64,000 nt of DNA from Pseudomonadota bacterium (GTDB lineage: Bacteria > Pseudomonadota > Gammaproteobacteria > Xanthomonadales > Rhodanobacteraceae), in contig JAKAWV010000012.1 of NCBI GenBank assembly GCA_021827205.1, positions 32,534 through 96,533 on the forward strand, read 5' to 3'. Below the pieces are notes generated by a model, which was not told where the DNA came from, ran no database searches, and saw only the letters and a program-made list of their open reading frames with translations. How positions within the stretch are numbered: the first letter of the stretch is position 1; each line of letters opens with the position of its first letter. Below, one piece after another: positions 26,185 to 37,047 of the stretch. The translations under genes were made by a program, and so were the position numbers.

Positions 26185-29016
26185 GTGAGCGCCAATCCCA
26201 TCCGCGAGTTCTTTCTTTCATCACCCATCGCAGGCGGCAATGCCACCTATGTTGAAGCCCAATATGAGGCATGGCTCACCGATCCATCCAGCGTCGGCAA
26301 GGATTGGGACAGTTATTTCAAAAGCCTGCGCGGGCGCGAAGCTGGCGATGTCGCGCATGGTCCGGTCATCGAACGCATCGAGCAGGTGCAGCGCCTCAAC
26401 GGTCACGGTCGCGCGACGCCGCGCGGCGATGACAGTTACGCGCGCAAGCAGGGTGCAGTGCTGCGCCTGCTCACGGCATTCCGCTCGCGTGGCCATCTGG
26501 CGGCCGACCTCGATCCGCTGAATCGCGCCAGCAAACCGGCGGCACCTGACCTGGACCCGGCATACCACGGTCTTGATCCAGGCGATGTGGACACCTCGTT
26601 CGATACCGGCAGCTACGCCGGTGGGATTCAACGCATGCCGCTGGGACGCTTCGTCGAGCGACTGCGGCGCACTTACACGGGCACCATCGGCGCCGAGTTC
26701 ATGCACATCGCCGATCATAATCAGCGCCGCTGGCTGCAAACGCGACTGGAGCAGGCCGCCGGCAACTTCCTCAGCGAACCGGCGCAACGCCTGCGCGTGC
26801 TCGACCGCCTGATTGCCGCCGAAGGTCTGGAACGCTACCTGCACACCAAGTATGTCGGGCAAAAAAGATTTTCACTCGAAGGCGGCGAGAGCCTGATCCC
26901 GCTGCTGGATACGCTGATCGAGGACTGCGGCCGCAACGGCGTGCGCGAACTGGTGCTCGGCATGGCGCATCGCGGGCGCCTGAATGTGCTGATCAACACC
27001 ATGGGCAAACCGCCGCGCCTGCTGTTCGACGAGTTCGAGGGCAAGTTCGAGCACGCCGACGACCCCGCGCATTCCGGCGACGTGAAGTACCACATGGGCT
27101 TCAGCGCCGACGTGCGCACCGCGGGCGGCCCGATGCACGTCGCGCTGGCGTTCAACCCCTCGCATCTGGAAATCGTCAACCCGATGGTGCTGGGCTCGGT
27201 ACGCGCGCGGCAGACGCGGCGCGGCGACAGCGACCGCCGCGAGGTGTTGCCAGTGTTGATCCACGGCGATGCGGCACTGGCCGGCCAGGGCGTCAACGCC
27301 GAACTGTTCAATCTTTCGCAAACGCGCGGCTTTGGCGTTGGCGGCAGCGTACACGTGGTGATCAACAATCAGATCGGCTTCACCATTTCGCGCCAGGACG
27401 ATGCACGTTCCACGCACTACTGCACCGACATCATCAAGATGATCAATGCGCCGGTACTGCACGTGAATGGCGATGATCCGGAAGCCGTCGTCTTTTGTGC
27501 GCATCTGGCGTTCGACTATCGCCAGACCTTCAAGCGCGACATCATGATCGACCTGATCTGCTATCGCCGCCATGGCCACAACGAGGCCGACGAGCCGGCT
27601 GCCACGCAGCCGCGCATGTATCAGGTGATCCGCAACCTGCCGACCACGCTCGCGCAATACGCCAAACGACTTGCCGATGCCAATGTGATCAGCAGCGGCG
27701 AAGCCGAGCAACGCGTGGCCGACTACCGCAAGCGTCTGGAAGCCGGCGAACCTGTCACCGAGTTGTCCGCGCCGCTGGCCGATGCCTTTCGCGTCGACTG
27801 GAGCCCCTACCTCAACGGCACGCTGGACAGCGAGGTCGTCACCGGCGTGGCGCGCGACAAGCTGGCGCGCCTGGAAGCCATGCTCACCGACACCGTGCAG
27901 ATCAAGCTGCATCCGCGCGTGGCCAAGATCTACGACGACCGCCGCAAGATGGCCGCCGGACAGCGGCCACTGGACTGGGGCTACGCCGAGAACCTGGCCT
28001 ACGCCACGCTGCTGGAAGACGGCTACGGCCTGCGTCTGGTCGGCCAGGACAGCGCGCGCGGCACGTTCTTTCACCGCCACGCCGTGCTGCATGATCAGGA
28101 CACCGGCGCGACGACCATGCCGCTCAAGCGCGTGCGCGAGGATGCGCACGTCGAGATCATCGACTCGGCGTTGTCCGAGGAAGCGGTGATGGCCTACGAA
28201 TACGGCTTCGCCAGCGCCGAGCCGCGCACACTGCCGATCTGGGAAGGCCAGTTCGGCGATTTTGCCAACAGCGCGCAAGTGGTCATCGACCAATTCATCA
28301 GTTCCGGCGAAGCCAAGTGGGATCGACTGTCCGCGCTCACGCTGTTTTTGCCGCACGGTTACGAAGGCCAGGGTCCCGAGCACTCCTCGGCGCGCCTGGA
28401 GCGCTACTTGCAGTTATGCGCGCTGCACAACATGCAGGTGTGCGTGCCCACCACGCCGGCGCAGGTGTTCCACATGATCCGCCGGCAAATGCTGGGACAA
28501 GCGCGCAAACCGTTGATCGTGATGACGCCCAAGTCACTGCTGCGCCACAAACTGGCGATTTCCAGCATCGATGATCTGGTGCGCGGCGGCTTCCAACTGG
28601 TGCTGCCGGACACGACCGCCAAAACCGGGCAGAAGGTACGCCGTGTGGTGCTGTGCGCGGGCAAGGTCTACTACGACCTGCTGGAGCATGCAGAAAAAGT
28701 CGGCATCCAGGATGTGGCGCTGGTGCGCGTCGAGCAGTTGTACCCGTTCCCGCGCACCGCCGTGGCGCATGAACTGGGACGCTTCCCGGCCGCCAGCGAG
28801 ATGGTCTGGTGTCAGGAGGAACCCATGAATCAGGGCGCCTGGTTCCAGATTCGTCATCACCTGCAGGCGGTCGCCGGCGAGCGCACCCTGGGCTACGCCG
28901 GACGTGCGCGTTCACCGGCGCCGGCCAGCGGCCACTACAACACGCACGTGGCCGAGCAGAACGCACTGGTTGAGCACGCGCTGAGCGGTCCGGTCGGCGC
29001 CGACGCCAACGACTGA
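26185..29016 (+). CDS. sucA: 2-oxoglutarate dehydrogenase E1 component
   Basis: GTG start giving (M)SANPIREFFLSSPIAGGNATYVEAQYEAWLTDPSSVGKDWDSYF; E1 signatures throughout. Confidence 0.95.
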   Translation: MSANPIREFFLSSPIAGGNATYVEAQYEAWLTDPSSVGKDWDSYFKSLRGREAGDVAHGPVIERIEQVQRLNGHGRATPRGDDSYARKQGAVLRLLTAFRSRGHLAADLDPLNRASKPAAPDLDPAYHGLDPGDVDTSFDTGSYAGGIQRMPLGRFVERLRRTYTGTIGAEFMHIADHNQRRWLQTRLEQAAGNFLSEPAQRLRVLDRLIAAEGLERYLHTKYVGQKRFSLEGGESLIPLLDTLIEDCGRNGVRELVLGMAHRGRLNVLINTMGKPPRLLFDEFEGKFEHADDPAHSGDVKYHMGFSADVRTAGGPMHVALAFNPSHLEIVNPMVLGSVRARQTRRGDSDRREVLPVLIHGDAALAGQGVNAELFNLSQTRGFGVGGSVHVVINNQIGFTISRQDDARSTHYCTDIIKMINAPVLHVNGDDPEAVVFCAHLAFDYRQTFKRDIMIDLICYRRHGHNEADEPAATQPRMYQVIRNLPTTLAQYAKRLADANVISSGEAEQRVADYRKRLEAGEPVTELSAPLADAFRVDWSPYLNGTLDSEVVTGVARDKLARLEAMLTDTVQIKLHPRVAKIYDDRRKMAAGQRPLDWGYAENLAYATLLEDGYGLRLVGQDSARGTFFHRHAVLHDQDTGATTMPLKRVREDAHVEIIDSALSEEAVMAYEYGFASAEPRTLPIWEGQFGDFANSAQVVIDQFISSGEAKWDRLSALTLFLPHGYEGQGPEHSSARLERYLQLCALHNMQVCVPTTPAQVFHMIRRQMLGQARKPLIVMTPKSLLRHKLAISSIDDLVRGGFQLVLPDTTAKTGQKVRRVVLCAGKVYYDLLEHAEKVGIQDVALVRVEQLYPFPRTAVAHELGRFPAASEMVWCQEEPMNQGAWFQIRHHLQAVAGERTLGYAGRARSPAPASGHYNTHVAEQNALVEHALSGPVGADAND

Positions 29017-29070
29017 CCCATCCACCACCCTGCATCCATTCCGCAAGCCATCCCGAAGGAATCACGCGCC

Positions 29071-30357
29071 ATGGCCATCGAAGTCAAAGTTCCCGTGCTG
29101 CCCGAGTCGGTCTCCGACGCGACCATCGCCACCTGGCACAAGAAGCCCGGCGATGCGGTCAAGCGCGACGAGAATCTGGTGGATCTGGAAACCGACAAGG
29201 TCGTGCTGGAAGTGCCCTCGCCGGTCGATGGCGTGCTCAAGCAGATCGTCAAGGACAGCGGTAGCACGGTGACCAGCCAGGAACTCATCGCGCTGCTCGA
29301 GGAAGGCGCTGCACAGGGAAGTGCAAGTGCCGCGGGCGCAGGAAGCGCGGCAGCGGCAGCGGTCGCAGCACCAGTACCCGGCTTGACATCATCTGCAGCC
29401 GCCAAACCCGCCGCGGCGTCGGCGGTCACCCCGGCAGCATTCAAGGCCGCGGCGCCGGCCAAGCCCACCGCGGGCAGCGAGCAGTTGTCCCCCGCCGGCC
29501 TGCGCGTGGCCAGTGAGGAAAGGATCGATCCAACCAAGGTCAGCGGCAGCGGCCGCGACGGGCGCGTGACCAAGGAAGATCTGGTTAACTTCATGCGCAG
29601 CGGCGCCATGCAGAGTGATGCCGCCAATGTCGCGCCCGCCGCGCGTGGTGCCGATGGTCGTCCGGAAGAACGCGTGGCGATGACGCGCATGCGCACCAAG
29701 ATCGCCGAGCGCTTGATGCAGTCGAAGAACTCCATCGCCATGCTGACCTCGTTCAACGAGATCAACCTCGCTCGCGTGAGCACGCTGCGCAAGGAGCTGG
29801 GCGAGCAATTCGAAAAAAACCACGACATCAAGCTCGGCTTCATGAGCTTCTTTGTCAAGGCCGCGTGCGAGGCGCTCAAGCGCCGCCCCATCGTCAACGC
29901 CTCGGTCGATGGCAACGACGTCATCTATCACGGCTACCAGGACATTTCGGTGGCCGTCTCCACCGACAAGGGTCTGGTGACGCCGGTACTGCGCGACGCG
30001 CAGGACATGGGTTTCGCCGACATCGAAAAAGCCATCGCCAATTTCGCCAGGAAGGCGCGCGAGGGCGGCCTGACCCTGGAGGATCTGCAGGGTGGCACGT
30101 TCACCATCACCAACGGCGGCACTTTCGGCTCACTGTTCTCCACGCCCATCGTCAACCCGCCGCAGAGCGCTATCCTCGGCATGCACACCATCAAGGAGCG
30201 CGCCATCGTCGAGAACGGTCAGGTCGTCGCCGCGCCGATGATGTACGTGGCGATCAGCTACGACCACCGCATCATCGACGGCAAGGACGCGGTGCTGTTT
30301 CTGGTCGACATCAAGAATCAGCTGGAGAACCCACAGCGCATGCTGCTGGGTTTGTGA
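29071..30357 (+). CDS. sucB: Dihydrolipoyllysine-residue succinyltransferase (E2)
   Basis: Lipoyl domain [14 protein letters not shown]; catalytic [16 protein letters not shown]. Confidence 0.96.
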   Translation: MAIEVKVPVLPESVSDATIATWHKKPGDAVKRDENLVDLETDKVVLEVPSPVDGVLKQIVKDSGSTVTSQELIALLEEGAAQGSASAAGAGSAAAAAVAAPVPGLTSSAAAKPAAASAVTPAAFKAAAPAKPTAGSEQLSPAGLRVASEERIDPTKVSGSGRDGRVTKEDLVNFMRSGAMQSDAANVAPAARGADGRPEERVAMTRMRTKIAERLMQSKNSIAMLTSFNEINLARVSTLRKELGEQFEKNHDIKLGFMSFFVKAACEALKRRPIVNASVDGNDVIYHGYQDISVAVSTDKGLVTPVLRDAQDMGFADIEKAIANFARKAREGGLTLEDLQGGTFTITNGGTFGSLFSTPIVNPPQSAILGMHTIKERAIVENGQVVAAPMMYVAISYDHRIIDGKDAVLFLVDIKNQLENPQRMLLGL

Positions 30358-30366
30358 GCCAGACGC

Positions 30367-30471
30367 CGGGACTCGGGACTCGGGATCCGGGATCCGGCAA
30401 CAGCAAAAATGGCACTCGGCTCGGCAAGAGTTCCGCTCTTCCGAGTCCCGGGTCCCGAGTCCCGAGTCCCG
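30367..30471. repeat. Long imperfect inverted repeat in sucB-lpdA intergenic gap
   Basis: Left arm 30367-30397 CGGGACTCGGGACTCGGGATCCGGGATCCGG; right arm 30441-30471 is its reverse complement with 3 mismatches in 31. Confidence 0.85.
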
Positions 30472-30491
30472 CTCACCAGGACTTCCGCACC

Positions 30492-31916
30492 ATGTCAGAA
30501 CAATTCGATGTCATCGTCATCGGCGGCGGTCCCGCCGGCTACCACGCTGCGATCCGTGCCGCGCAGCTCGGCCTGAAGACTGCCTGCGTCGATGCCTGGG
30601 CCGGCAAGGATGGCAAGGCCGCGCTCGGCGGCACCTGCCTCAACGTCGGCTGCATTCCGTCTAAGGCGCTGCTGGATTCCTCGAAACAATTCTGGAACCT
30701 GAGCCACAGCTTCGAGGTGCATGGCATCAGCGCCAGCAACCCGAGGATCGATGTCGGCATGATGGTTGGGCGCAAGGAAAAAATCGTCAAGCAGTTCACC
30801 GGTGGCGTAGCGATGTTGTTCAAGGCCAACAAGATCGCCGCGTACTTCGGCCAGGGCCGTCTGCTCAAGGATCGCCAAGTCGAGGTGATCGCAGCCGATG
30901 GCAGCAAGCAAATACTGGCTGCAACCAACGTGATCATCGCCACCGGCTCGGTACCCATCGAGTTGCCGTTCGCAAAATTCGACGGCAAGCACATCGTCGA
31001 CAACGCCGGCGCACTGGAATTCGCCACCGTACCCAGGCGTCTTGGCGTGATCGGCGCCGGCGTGATCGGCCTCGAGCTGGGCAGCGTGTGGAAGCGCCTC
31101 GGGAGCGAGGTCACCATCCTCGAAGCCATGTCCGAATTCCTCACTGCCGCCGATGCCGACATCGCCAAGGCCGCCGCGCGCGAATTCGCCAAGCAGGGAC
31201 TGAAGATCGAGCTGGGCGCCAAGCTGGCCAGGGCCGAGATCAAGGGCAACGAGGTGCACCTGACCTACAGCGGCAAGGAAGGCGGCAAGCAACTGGTGGT
31301 GGACAAACTGCTGGTGGCCGTCGGCCGTCGCGCCTACAGCGAGGGCGTGATCGGCGATGGCACCGGCGTGAAGCTGGACGAGCGCGGTCGCGTAAGCGTC
31401 GACGAGCACTGCTGGACCGGCGTCGAGGGCGTGTGGGCGGTGGGCGACTGCGTGCGCGGCCCGATGCTGGCGCACAAGGGCTTTGAGGAAGGCATCGCCG
31501 TCGCCGAGCTGATCGCCGGCAAGGCGGGGCACGTCAACTACGACACGATTCCCTGGGTGGTTTACACCGAACCGGAAATCGCCTGGGCCGGCAAGAGCGA
31601 AGCGCAATGCAAGGCCGAAGGCATTCCCTGCAAGGTAGGCAACTTCCCGTTCGCGGCGGTGGGCCGCGCCGTGGCCATGAACGAGCCGGCCGGTCTGGTC
31701 AAGGTCATCGCCCATGCCGAGACCGATCGCATCCTCGGTGTGCACATGGTCGGCGCCTGCGTCTCCGAGCTGATCGCCGAAGCCGTGGTGGCGATGGAAT
31801 TCAAGGGCTCCGCCGAAGACTTGGCGCGCATTATCCACGCGCACCCGACGCTCAGCGAAGCCGTGCATGAGGCGGCCATGGCCGTGGACAAGCGCGCCAT
31901 CCACAAGGTCAATTGA
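30492..31916 (+). CDS. lpdA: Dihydrolipoyl dehydrogenase
   Basis: MSEQFDVIVIGGGPAGYHAAIRAAQLGLKTACVD...GGTCLNVGCIPSKALLDSS redox motif. Confidence 0.96.
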   Translation: MSEQFDVIVIGGGPAGYHAAIRAAQLGLKTACVDAWAGKDGKAALGGTCLNVGCIPSKALLDSSKQFWNLSHSFEVHGISASNPRIDVGMMVGRKEKIVKQFTGGVAMLFKANKIAAYFGQGRLLKDRQVEVIAADGSKQILAATNVIIATGSVPIELPFAKFDGKHIVDNAGALEFATVPRRLGVIGAGVIGLELGSVWKRLGSEVTILEAMSEFLTAADADIAKAAAREFAKQGLKIELGAKLARAEIKGNEVHLTYSGKEGGKQLVVDKLLVAVGRRAYSEGVIGDGTGVKLDERGRVSVDEHCWTGVEGVWAVGDCVRGPMLAHKGFEEGIAVAELIAGKAGHVNYDTIPWVVYTEPEIAWAGKSEAQCKAEGIPCKVGNFPFAAVGRAVAMNEPAGLVKVIAHAETDRILGVHMVGACVSELIAEAVVAMEFKGSAEDLARIIHAHPTLSEAVHEAAMAVDKRAIHKVN

Positions 31917-32011
31917 AGCAAGAATGACTCCATCCCGTGCCGCCCTTGGATGGCCGATGACACGGGATCCGGCGTATCTTCAGACGACAACAGGCCCGGA
32001 TTGACCAGGCG

Positions 32012-33013
32012 ATGCAGCGAGACCGTTTCAAAGCCTTCCGCATCCACAGCGACGCGACCGGCTACCACGCTGGCTTCGAAGATCTGACCCTCGATCAACT
32101 CACCGGCGAGGTCACCGTGCGCGTGGCCTGGTCCTCGGTGAACTACAAGGACGCACTGGCGGCAACCGGTCAGGGCAAGATCTTGCGCCGCTTTCCGCTG
32201 GTCGGCGGCATCGATCTGGCTGGGTATGTGGTGGATTCATCCGATACGCGCTACCGCGCAAGCGACGCGGTGCTGGTAACCGGTTGCGGCCTCAGCGAGA
32301 CACGCGACGGCGGCTACGCCGAATTCGCGCGCATGGCCGCGAACGACGTGATCCCTCTGCCGGCGGGCATGACCCCGCGCGAGACCATGATCTACGGCAC
32401 CGCCGGCTTCACGGCGGGCCTGGCGCTGTTGCGCATGCAGCAGAACGACCAACATCCCGATCTCGGCCCGATTGCGATCACGGGCGCCAGCGGTGGCGTG
32501 GGCATGCTGGCGGTGGCGATCTTCGCGCGCGCTGGCTACACCGTGCACGCCATCAGCGGCAAGCCCGAGCATGCCGATTTCCTGCGCCAACTGGGCGCTG
32601 CAGAGGTACTGCCGCGTACGACCCTACCCATGGAATCCAGGCCGCTGGAATCGGTGCGCTTCGGCGGTGCCCTCGACACCGTGGGCGGCCCCGCACTCGC
32701 GGCGCTGCTGGCCTGCTGCGCGCCGTATGGCAGCGTTGCCAGTTGCGGCCTCGCGGCAAGCCACGCACTGCCAACCACGGTAATGCCCTTCATCATCCGC
32801 GGCGTCAGTCTGCTGGGCGTGGCGTCGGCCAGCACGCCGCGCGCGCAGCGTCTAGCGGTATGGCAACACCTGGCCACGGATTGGCGACCACACGCACTGG
32901 ACGCCATCGCCACGCGCGAAATCGCGTTCGCGCAATTGCCCGATGTGTTCTCCGGTTATCTCGCAGGTCAGGCGTTCGGCCGTACCGTCGTACGCGTTGC
33001 CGACGACACCTGA
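32012..33013 (+). CDS. YhdH/YhfP-family quinone oxidoreductase (acrylyl-CoA reductase AcuI-like)
   Basis: MQRDRFKAFRIHSDATGYHAGFEDLTLDQLTGEVTVRVAWSSVNYKDALAATGQGKI; GASGGVGMLAVAIFARAGY. Confidence 0.88.
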   Translation: MQRDRFKAFRIHSDATGYHAGFEDLTLDQLTGEVTVRVAWSSVNYKDALAATGQGKILRRFPLVGGIDLAGYVVDSSDTRYRASDAVLVTGCGLSETRDGGYAEFARMAANDVIPLPAGMTPRETMIYGTAGFTAGLALLRMQQNDQHPDLGPIAITGASGGVGMLAVAIFARAGYTVHAISGKPEHADFLRQLGAAEVLPRTTLPMESRPLESVRFGGALDTVGGPALAALLACCAPYGSVASCGLAASHALPTTVMPFIIRGVSLLGVASASTPRAQRLAVWQHLATDWRPHALDAIATREIAFAQLPDVFSGYLAGQAFGRTVVRVADDT

Positions 33014-33070
33014 GTTGAACCGCATTCGTTGCGACCATCACCGACCCGTCGTACGCAGGAGGATCACCGC

Positions 33071-33586
33071 ATGAAACCTCGTCGCATGAAAGTTCGCCGC
33101 GCGAAACCCCACCTGGCTCTGCTCGCGCTCGCCCTGCTGCCGGTGCTCGCCCTGGCCACGCCAGCGCCGACCAAACTGCAACCTGGCCTGTGGCAATTTC
33201 ACTATCACTCGCAGGTAGCGATGGCAGGACACTCGGTGCCCCCCATGGACAAGACCTCCAGGCAGTGCATCAAGGAAACCGACCCAACCAAACTGCCGCT
33301 GATGCCTACGCTGCCGGCCAACATCAAGTGCACTGCGCCCGACATGCAAAGCAGCGACAAGGGTTATCACGTAACCATGTCCTGCACCGCCAGCGAGCCG
33401 CATGGCATGGTTTCGGAACTGGATGAGAATTTCATGATTTCGCCCAACCATGACGGCAGCCAGATCGCCTTCAACGGCACCGTGCAGCAGACCATTACCG
33501 GCGCGCCCGTCCCCATTCCCGCTGCGTTGGTGAAGATTTCCGCCCAGGGTCATCGCATCGGCACTTGCCCGGCGCCCAAGCACTGA
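33071..33586 (+). CDS. DUF3617-type secreted protein
   Basis: Signal-peptide-like N-terminus; KLQPGLWQFHYHSQVAMAGHSVPPM...QCIKETD pattern. Confidence 0.65.
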   Translation: MKPRRMKVRRAKPHLALLALALLPVLALATPAPTKLQPGLWQFHYHSQVAMAGHSVPPMDKTSRQCIKETDPTKLPLMPTLPANIKCTAPDMQSSDKGYHVTMSCTASEPHGMVSELDENFMISPNHDGSQIAFNGTVQQTITGAPVPIPAALVKISAQGHRIGTCPAPKH

Positions 33587-33676
33587 GCGCTGCGTGTCCA
33601 CTGCACCGCGTCACGGCTGGCGCGGTGCAGCTGGTGTTAAGCTTCGCGGCGGTTTCCTGCCCACTTGGTAACGTTC

Positions 33677-34042
33677 ATGGCGCGCGTACTCATCGTCGAT
33701 GACTCCCCCTCGCAGCTGATCGGCTTGAAGCGGATCATGGAGAAACTCGGCCATGCCGTGATCACCGCCGAGGACGGTGTCACTGGCGTGGAAGCCGCAC
33801 GCCGCGAGCTGCCCGACCTGATCCTGATGGACGTGGTGATGCCTAATCTCAATGGCTTTCAGGCCACGCGCAGCATCGCCAAGGATCCGGCCACCGCGCA
33901 TATCCCGGTGATTCTGGTCACCACCAAGGATCAGGCCACCGATCGCCTCTGGGGGCTGCGCCAGGGCGCGCGCGCCTATGTCACCAAACCGATCAACGAA
34001 ACCGAGCTGGGCGAAACACTGCGCGAAGTGCTGGGGGGTTGA
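33677..34042 (+). CDS. pilH: CheY-like response regulator, PilH-like (twitching motility)
   Basis: MARVLIVDDSPSQLIGLKRIMEKLGHAVITAEDGVTGVEAARRELPDLILMDVVMPNLNGFQATRSIAKD...VTTKDQATDRLWGLRQGARAYVTKP. Confidence 0.75.
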   Translation: MARVLIVDDSPSQLIGLKRIMEKLGHAVITAEDGVTGVEAARRELPDLILMDVVMPNLNGFQATRSIAKDPATAHIPVILVTTKDQATDRLWGLRQGARAYVTKPINETELGETLREVLGG

Positions 34043-34101
34043 GTGGCAACACGCGAGACCGCGCGTGGAGCGGGTCGCAACGTTCGCACCGCACCTGCAC
34101 T

Positions 34102-34998
34102 TCAAGCGCGCGGATCGAATGCTCCAAAAGCTTTCTGAAATGCCTCGTAGGCCTTGCGCGCCTCGGCATGGTCGGCCGGCGGCGTGCGGATCAGCAACTC
34201 GACGATCTGATCGCCCGGCGTGTGCCCGGGCATGCCGCGGCCTTTCAAGCGCAGCTTGCGTCCGGATTGCGAGCCTGCGGGCAGTTTGAGATCGACCGCG
34301 CCCGCCAGTGTCGGCACCGGTACCGTGGCGCCCAGCGCCGCTTCCCATGGCGCCACCGGCAGCGATACCAGCACGTCACGGCCCTCCAGACGAAAGCGCG
34401 GATCGTCGCGCAGCACGACTTCCAGCAGCACGTCACCGGCGGGCTGCCCGCCGCCGCCGGGATGCCCCTGCCCGCTGAGCCGGATCACCTGACCGCTGAG
34501 TATGCCCGCGGGAATCTTCACCTCGAGCACACGCTCACGGTTGCCATCATGCAAGGCGAAGCGCGTCTTGCCGCCAGTGAAGGCCGTGACCAGATCCACC
34601 TCGAGCATGGCGCGCAAATCGTGGCCGCGCCGTGCGCGGGGCGCACCACGCGCGCCGCCATGCGTACCGCCGAACAGGCTCTCGAAGAAATCGCTGAAGC
34701 CCTGGCCCTCGAAATCACCCGACCCCTGCGCCGTGCCAGAACCCCAACCCGGCGGCGGATGAAAGCTCTCGCCGGCACGATAGCCACCAGCGCGCAATTG
34801 ATCGTAGGACGCGCGCTTGGCCTTGTCGCGCAGCACTTCGTAAGCCTCGTTGACCGCCTTGAAACGCTCCTCGGCCCCGGTTTCCTTGCTGACATCCGGA
34901 TGATATTTGCGCGCCAGCTTGCGGTAGGCTGACTTGATATCGGCCTCGCTGGCGTCGGGCTTCACCCCGAGCGCATCGTAGTAATCCTTGAACTCCAT
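34102..34998 (-). CDS. cbpA: DnaJ-class chaperone / curved DNA-binding protein CbpA-like
   Basis: J-domain [56 protein letters not shown] plus DnaJ C-terminal domain. Confidence 0.88.
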   Translation of the reverse strand: MEFKDYYDALGVKPDASEADIKSAYRKLARKYHPDVSKETGAEERFKAVNEAYEVLRDKAKRASYDQLRAGGYRAGESFHPPPGWGSGTAQGSGDFEGQGFSDFFESLFGGTHGGARGAPRARRGHDLRAMLEVDLVTAFTGGKTRFALHDGNRERVLEVKIPAGILSGQVIRLSGQGHPGGGGQPAGDVLLEVVLRDDPRFRLEGRDVLVSLPVAPWEAALGATVPVPTLAGAVDLKLPAGSQSGRKLRLKGRGMPGHTPGDQIVELLIRTPPADHAEARKAYEAFQKAFGAFDPRA

Positions 34999-35086
34999 GA
35001 TGCCCTCATCTTGGAACAAAAAAGCCTGCGGCAGCGCTGAGTCTGCCGCAGGCCGCATCCCGGCGCACGATACATGCGCCGCTAAT

Positions 35087-35539
35087 TTACTCCGCTACAG
35101 CAATCCGGCGCGGCGTCGTCTCGGGACGCTTCGGAATCACGATCTCCAGCACGCCGTGCCTGCCCTGGGCGCTGATGTTGTCCGGGTCGGCGCTGTCCGG
35201 CAGCGCGAAGCGACGGTAAAACATGCCGTGCGAGCGCTCGATGCGCGTGAACTTGCCCTTTTCGTCCTTGTCCTTGTGCTCGGCACTGCGCTCGCCCTTG
35301 ATCGAGAGGATGCCGCGATCCATGTGCACTTCGATGTTCTTCGGATCGACGCCGGGGATATCAGCCAGAATCACGAAGCGGCTGCCTTCCTCGCGAATAT
35401 CCACGCGCGGCATCCACTGGCTGGTGACGACGTTGGATTGATCGGTCTCGTCGCCGCCAAAAAAGCGCTCGAATGCCTGTTTCATTTCTTCCTGCAGGCC
35501 GTTCTGGCCCGCCCATGGGGTGTAACGGGTGATGGTCAT
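35087..35539 (-). CDS. Hsp20/alpha-crystallin small heat shock protein
   Basis: [29 protein letters not shown]; alpha-crystallin core [25 protein letters not shown]...FYRRFALP. Confidence 0.92.
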   Translation of the reverse strand: MTITRYTPWAGQNGLQEEMKQAFERFFGGDETDQSNVVTSQWMPRVDIREEGSRFVILADIPGVDPKNIEVHMDRGILSIKGERSAEHKDKDEKGKFTRIERSHGMFYRRFALPDSADPDNISAQGRHGVLEIVIPKRPETTPRRIAVAE

Positions 35540-35687
35540 GCTCGTTCTCCTCGGGTTCATGCGGCACTGCTGCCGCCTGTTTCCGATGTAGGGATTTCGC
35601 GATGCACTTTCAAGCGGAGCGACCACGCGCCGCAGCTATCATGACGGCTGCGGTGTGGCCGCAATCCCCCAGCAACGGAGTACCCCC

Positions 35688-36170
35688 ATGACCATCAAGA
35701 CCGGTGATCGCATCCCCGAAGTCAGCGTCAACGTCGTGCGCGACGGCAAGACCGAAACCGTGCCCAGCAGCAGCCTGTTCAAAGGTCGCAAAGTGGTGTT
35801 GTTCGCGGTACCCGGCGCGTTCACGCCAACTTGCTCGCTGAAGCATCTGCCGTCCTACATCGACAGCGCGGAGGCATTTGCCAAACGCGGCGTCGATCTG
35901 CTGTGTCTGGCGGTGAATGATGCGTTCGTGATGCAGGCCTGGGCTGTCAGCGAGAAGGCGCCGGCCAGCATCACCATGCTGGCCGATGGCAACGGCGCAT
36001 TCACCAAGGCACTGGGCCTGGAGTTGGACGCCAGCGGCTTCGGCATGGGCCTGCGCGCACAGCGTTTCGCGCTGTATGCCGAAGACGGCGTGGTCAAACT
36101 GCTGCACGTCGAGGCGCCGGGCGAGTTCAAGGTCTCGGGCGCGGACGCGATGCTCGCCGCCTTGGCGTAA
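35688..36170 (+). CDS. Peroxiredoxin (Prx5-like, redoxin family)
   Basis: MTIKTGDRIPEVSVNVVRDGKTETVPSSSLFKGRKVVLFAVPGAFTPTCSLKHLPSY. Confidence 0.92.
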   Translation: MTIKTGDRIPEVSVNVVRDGKTETVPSSSLFKGRKVVLFAVPGAFTPTCSLKHLPSYIDSAEAFAKRGVDLLCLAVNDAFVMQAWAVSEKAPASITMLADGNGAFTKALGLELDASGFGMGLRAQRFALYAEDGVVKLLHVEAPGEFKVSGADAMLAALA

Positions 36171-36266
36171 ATGCATCGCGTGGCGCACGGCGTTCAGGGC
36201 GCCTCGAAAAGGTTTTTTCGAAGTGCCCTATGCTGAAGCGCAAGCCCTGACCGATCGAGAATCGCG

Positions 36267-36959
36267 ATGCTGACGCTGTGCGCCGTGCAACACACCGAGG
36301 GCGAATACCTCGGCTTGATGGAAGATCACTTCGAGAGCCGTGCGATACGCTTCCTTTATACGCGCCCCTTCGTGGCCGGCGGCAGCATCCCGGCCGACGC
36401 GCAGGGTTTCGATGGACTGGTTTTGCTGGGCGCAGGTCCGCGCGGTGCGGTCAGTGGTGAAATCCTGCCCAGCCTCAACGCCGAGTTGCGCCTGACCACG
36501 GCGTTTCTGCAGGCAGGCTTGCCGGTGATCGGTAGCGGCGTCGGCAGTCTGATCCTCGCCATGGCCACCGGCGGCGGTGCAGAAGCTGCACCGCTGCGCT
36601 TCAGCGTCGGCGAGGCGCGGCGCAGTGCTGCCGATGCACTGGCGGGCCACCTGCCGGAACGTTTTCCCTACGCGTTGTACATGCGTGACCGCGTGCGGTT
36701 GCCTGCTGACGCGCGCGTGCTGGCCGTGGGCGCGGACGACGCCCCGATGATCTTCCAGGTGCGCGACAACTGCCTCGGCTTCAGCGCGCACCCAGGCATC
36801 AAGTCAGGAATGATCGAAGATCTGGTCATGGAGTTTGACGAAGTTCCCGAAAACATTCCCCAAACCCTTGCGCAAATGGCCGCGCAACAGCGCGCGATTG
36901 CCGATGCCCTGAGCGAGATCATGGTCGGCGTGGTCAAAGTCACCAACCTGATGCGCTGA
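36267..36959 (+). CDS. Class-I glutamine-amidotransferase-like protein, apparently lacking the catalytic Cys; immediately upstream of the sHdr cluster
   Basis: Fold-like pattern VLLGAGPRGAV, LPVIGSGVGSLILA (nucleophile elbow), FSAHPGIKSGMIEDLV (His motif). Confidence 0.6.
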   Translation: MLTLCAVQHTEGEYLGLMEDHFESRAIRFLYTRPFVAGGSIPADAQGFDGLVLLGAGPRGAVSGEILPSLNAELRLTTAFLQAGLPVIGSGVGSLILAMATGGGAEAAPLRFSVGEARRSAADALAGHLPERFPYALYMRDRVRLPADARVLAVGADDAPMIFQVRDNCLGFSAHPGIKSGMIEDLVMEFDEVPENIPQTLAQMAAQQRAIADALSEIMVGVVKVTNLMR

Positions 36960-37047
36960 GCCACGCTCGCGCCCGCGGCCTGTGAATTCGTAAGCCGCAA
37001 AACCTTGACATTAGCGCCGCGCTCATGTTGCGGCGCCACGTGTTTAC

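Noticed and set aside
36200-36225. CTCGAAAAGGTTTTTTCGAAG as a terminator after the peroxiredoxin gene
   Set aside because: Stem is short and AT-rich; insufficient to call confidently.
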